6,179 nt of DNA from Acidimicrobiia bacterium. GTDB lineage: Bacteria > Actinomycetota > Acidimicrobiia > Acidimicrobiales > Aldehydirespiratoraceae. The notes beneath the pieces were generated by a model, which was not told where the DNA came from, made no database searches, and worked only from the letters and a program-made list of their open reading frames with translations. A program made the translations under genes and the position numbers. The stretch covers positions 1 through 6,179 of the forward strand of contig JAJDZO010000074.1 of assembly GCA_022824605.1 (NCBI GenBank), given 5' to 3'. Shown here in pieces: positions 5,350 through 6,179 of the stretch. Within the stretch, counting starts at the first letter, position 1. Each line of letters begins with the position of its first letter.

Positions 5350-6179
5350 ATGACCGACGACGTCGGATACCTGCCTCGGCTGGCGAGCCGGCGAGAGTTC
5401 GCCGAATACCTGGAAGGCCATCCCGTGCCTGGCGCAGCCGACATCGAGCGTCCGGACACCGGACGCAAGCTAGTCAAGACCTACATGCTGGAGACCGCCG
5501 GCAGCGACCGGCAGATGCCTGACCTAGCCAGCAGGTTCGCCAGCCCGGTGCATCTGCACCGTCTCGACGACACGCTGTATCGCGTCGAGGATGCTGGCCA
5601 CAAAGGCAAGGTGGTCGGCCTGATCGAGGAGCTCGACGACAGGCACCCCGTCTTCTACACAAAGATGGCTGTTGAGCACAGCGACCGGTGGGTGCGCCAG
5701 AGAGTGGAGACGAACCCGTGGCTCGACCGGCTCTGGCTGTCGTCGCCGATCCTGTTCGAGTTGTGGCGGCAGGTGCAGGCCACCACGCCGTCGCAGCGCT
5801 ACGCACGGCTCGGATTCGAGCACGAGGCGCGCTACGAGCCGGTCGATGGCCTGGGTGCGGACATCGAGGACGACGGCGTCGACGACGCCGACTACGAGAC
5901 ACCGGGTGCCTTCGTGGAGCGTCGGCGCTCGCTCGTGACTCTCACCGAGCGCCTATCGGTGCTTGATGACAAACTGCAGCGGCTGATCGAGTCCTACGAC
6001 CCGCTGCGCTCGCTGGTGCACCTGCAGATGCCTGCGGCGGGCCGCGGCGGCCACCGCCTCAACTACGACGGCCGGGCCACCAACCGCAGCGACTCCTTCG
6101 CGGACCACCGCGCGGCGGTGCGGCGTGTCCTCGCGCTGTACCGCAGCGTCACCGAGCACGCCGAGGATCGCCTGTGGGT
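5350..6179 (+). CDS. Unrecognised protein, N-terminal 276 residues (3' end outside window)
   Basis: A single open frame of 276 codons with strong G/C third positions runs from ATG 5350 to the window end. I do not recognise the family and assign no function. The protein begins MTDDVGYLPRLASRREFAEY. It has an aromatic-rich patch at about 101-140 (VFYTKMAVEH, DRWVRQRVETNPWLDRLWL), a segment RYARLGFEHEARYEP at 150-164, an acidic linker at 167-183, and a charged, probably helical stretch at 190-215 that could form a coiled coil. There is no signal peptide or membrane segment, so a soluble cytoplasmic protein is likely. The start is uncertain: ATG 5350 has no clear Shine-Dalgarno. The frame is open back to the TAG at 5293, and TTG 5308 has AGGAG (5294-5298) 9 nt upstream and would add 14 residues. 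Its own promoter signals suggest a unit separate from dnaE2. Confidence 0.75.
   Translation, partial: MTDDVGYLPRLASRREFAEYLEGHPVPGAADIERPDTGRKLVKTYMLETAGSDRQMPDLASRFASPVHLHRLDDTLYRVEDAGHKGKVVGLIEELDDRHPVFYTKMAVEHSDRWVRQRVETNPWLDRLWLSSPILFELWRQVQATTPSQRYARLGFEHEARYEPVDGLGADIEDDGVDDADYETPGAFVERRRSLVTLTERLSVLDDKLQRLIESYDPLRSLVHLQMPAAGRGGHRLNYDGRATNRSDSFADHRAAVRRVLALYRSVTEHAEDRLW

Noticed and set aside
5106..5477. Minus-strand 123-codon frame across the interval and the start of the unknown gene
   Set aside because: Its composition is that of a shadow frame, it has no good ribosome binding site, and it is antisense to the better-supported plus-strand gene.
1..6179. Mobile elements, CRISPR arrays, tRNA or rRNA genes
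   Set aside because: No transposase or integrase motifs, regularly spaced repeats, or RNA-gene signatures were seen by eye on either strand.

Overview
The window is GC-rich and looks like chromosomal DNA of a high-GC actinobacterium, possibly one of the less-studied environmental lineages. The evidence is the strong G/C preference at third codon positions, GTG starts, a Cheo-type LexA box (GAAC-N4-GTTC), actinobacterial-type ImuB and DnaE2 proteins, and a HicA/HicB pair of a type common in actinobacteria. No species can be named from the sequence alone.

Layout. (1) Bases 1-569, plus strand: the 3' end of imuB, a Y-family polymerase-like SOS mutasome protein whose start lies before the window. 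(2) Bases 601-1102, minus strand: a two-gene hicA-hicB toxin-antitoxin operon, convergent with imuB and divergent from dnaE2. (3) Bases 1103-1244: an AT-rich divergent control region with a good hicAB promoter candidate and a LexA/SOS box 17 bp before the dnaE2 ATG. (4) Bases 1245-4742, plus strand: a complete dnaE2 (imuC) error-prone DNA polymerase of 1165 aa. (5) Bases 4743-5349: about 600 bp without a clear intact gene. It holds a possible decayed or frameshifted minus-strand reading frame next to dnaE2, then a repeat-rich stretch and a promoter candidate. (6) Bases 5350-6179, plus strand: the first 276 codons of an unrecognised gene that runs off the end.

How it fits together. ImuB and DnaE2 act in the same SOS-induced translesion synthesis complex. 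ImuB provides the link to the sliding clamp and DnaE2 is the catalytic polymerase. Here the two genes are separated by an oppositely oriented toxin-antitoxin module, so dnaE2 is probably driven by its own LexA-controlled promoter rather than by read-through from imuB. Both proteins carry unusual basic or low-complexity linkers with internal duplications, and the PHP domain of DnaE2 has lost expected metal ligands. The unknown gene at the right edge has its own upstream signals and is probably a separate transcription unit. No transposase, integrase, CRISPR array, tRNA or rRNA was seen.
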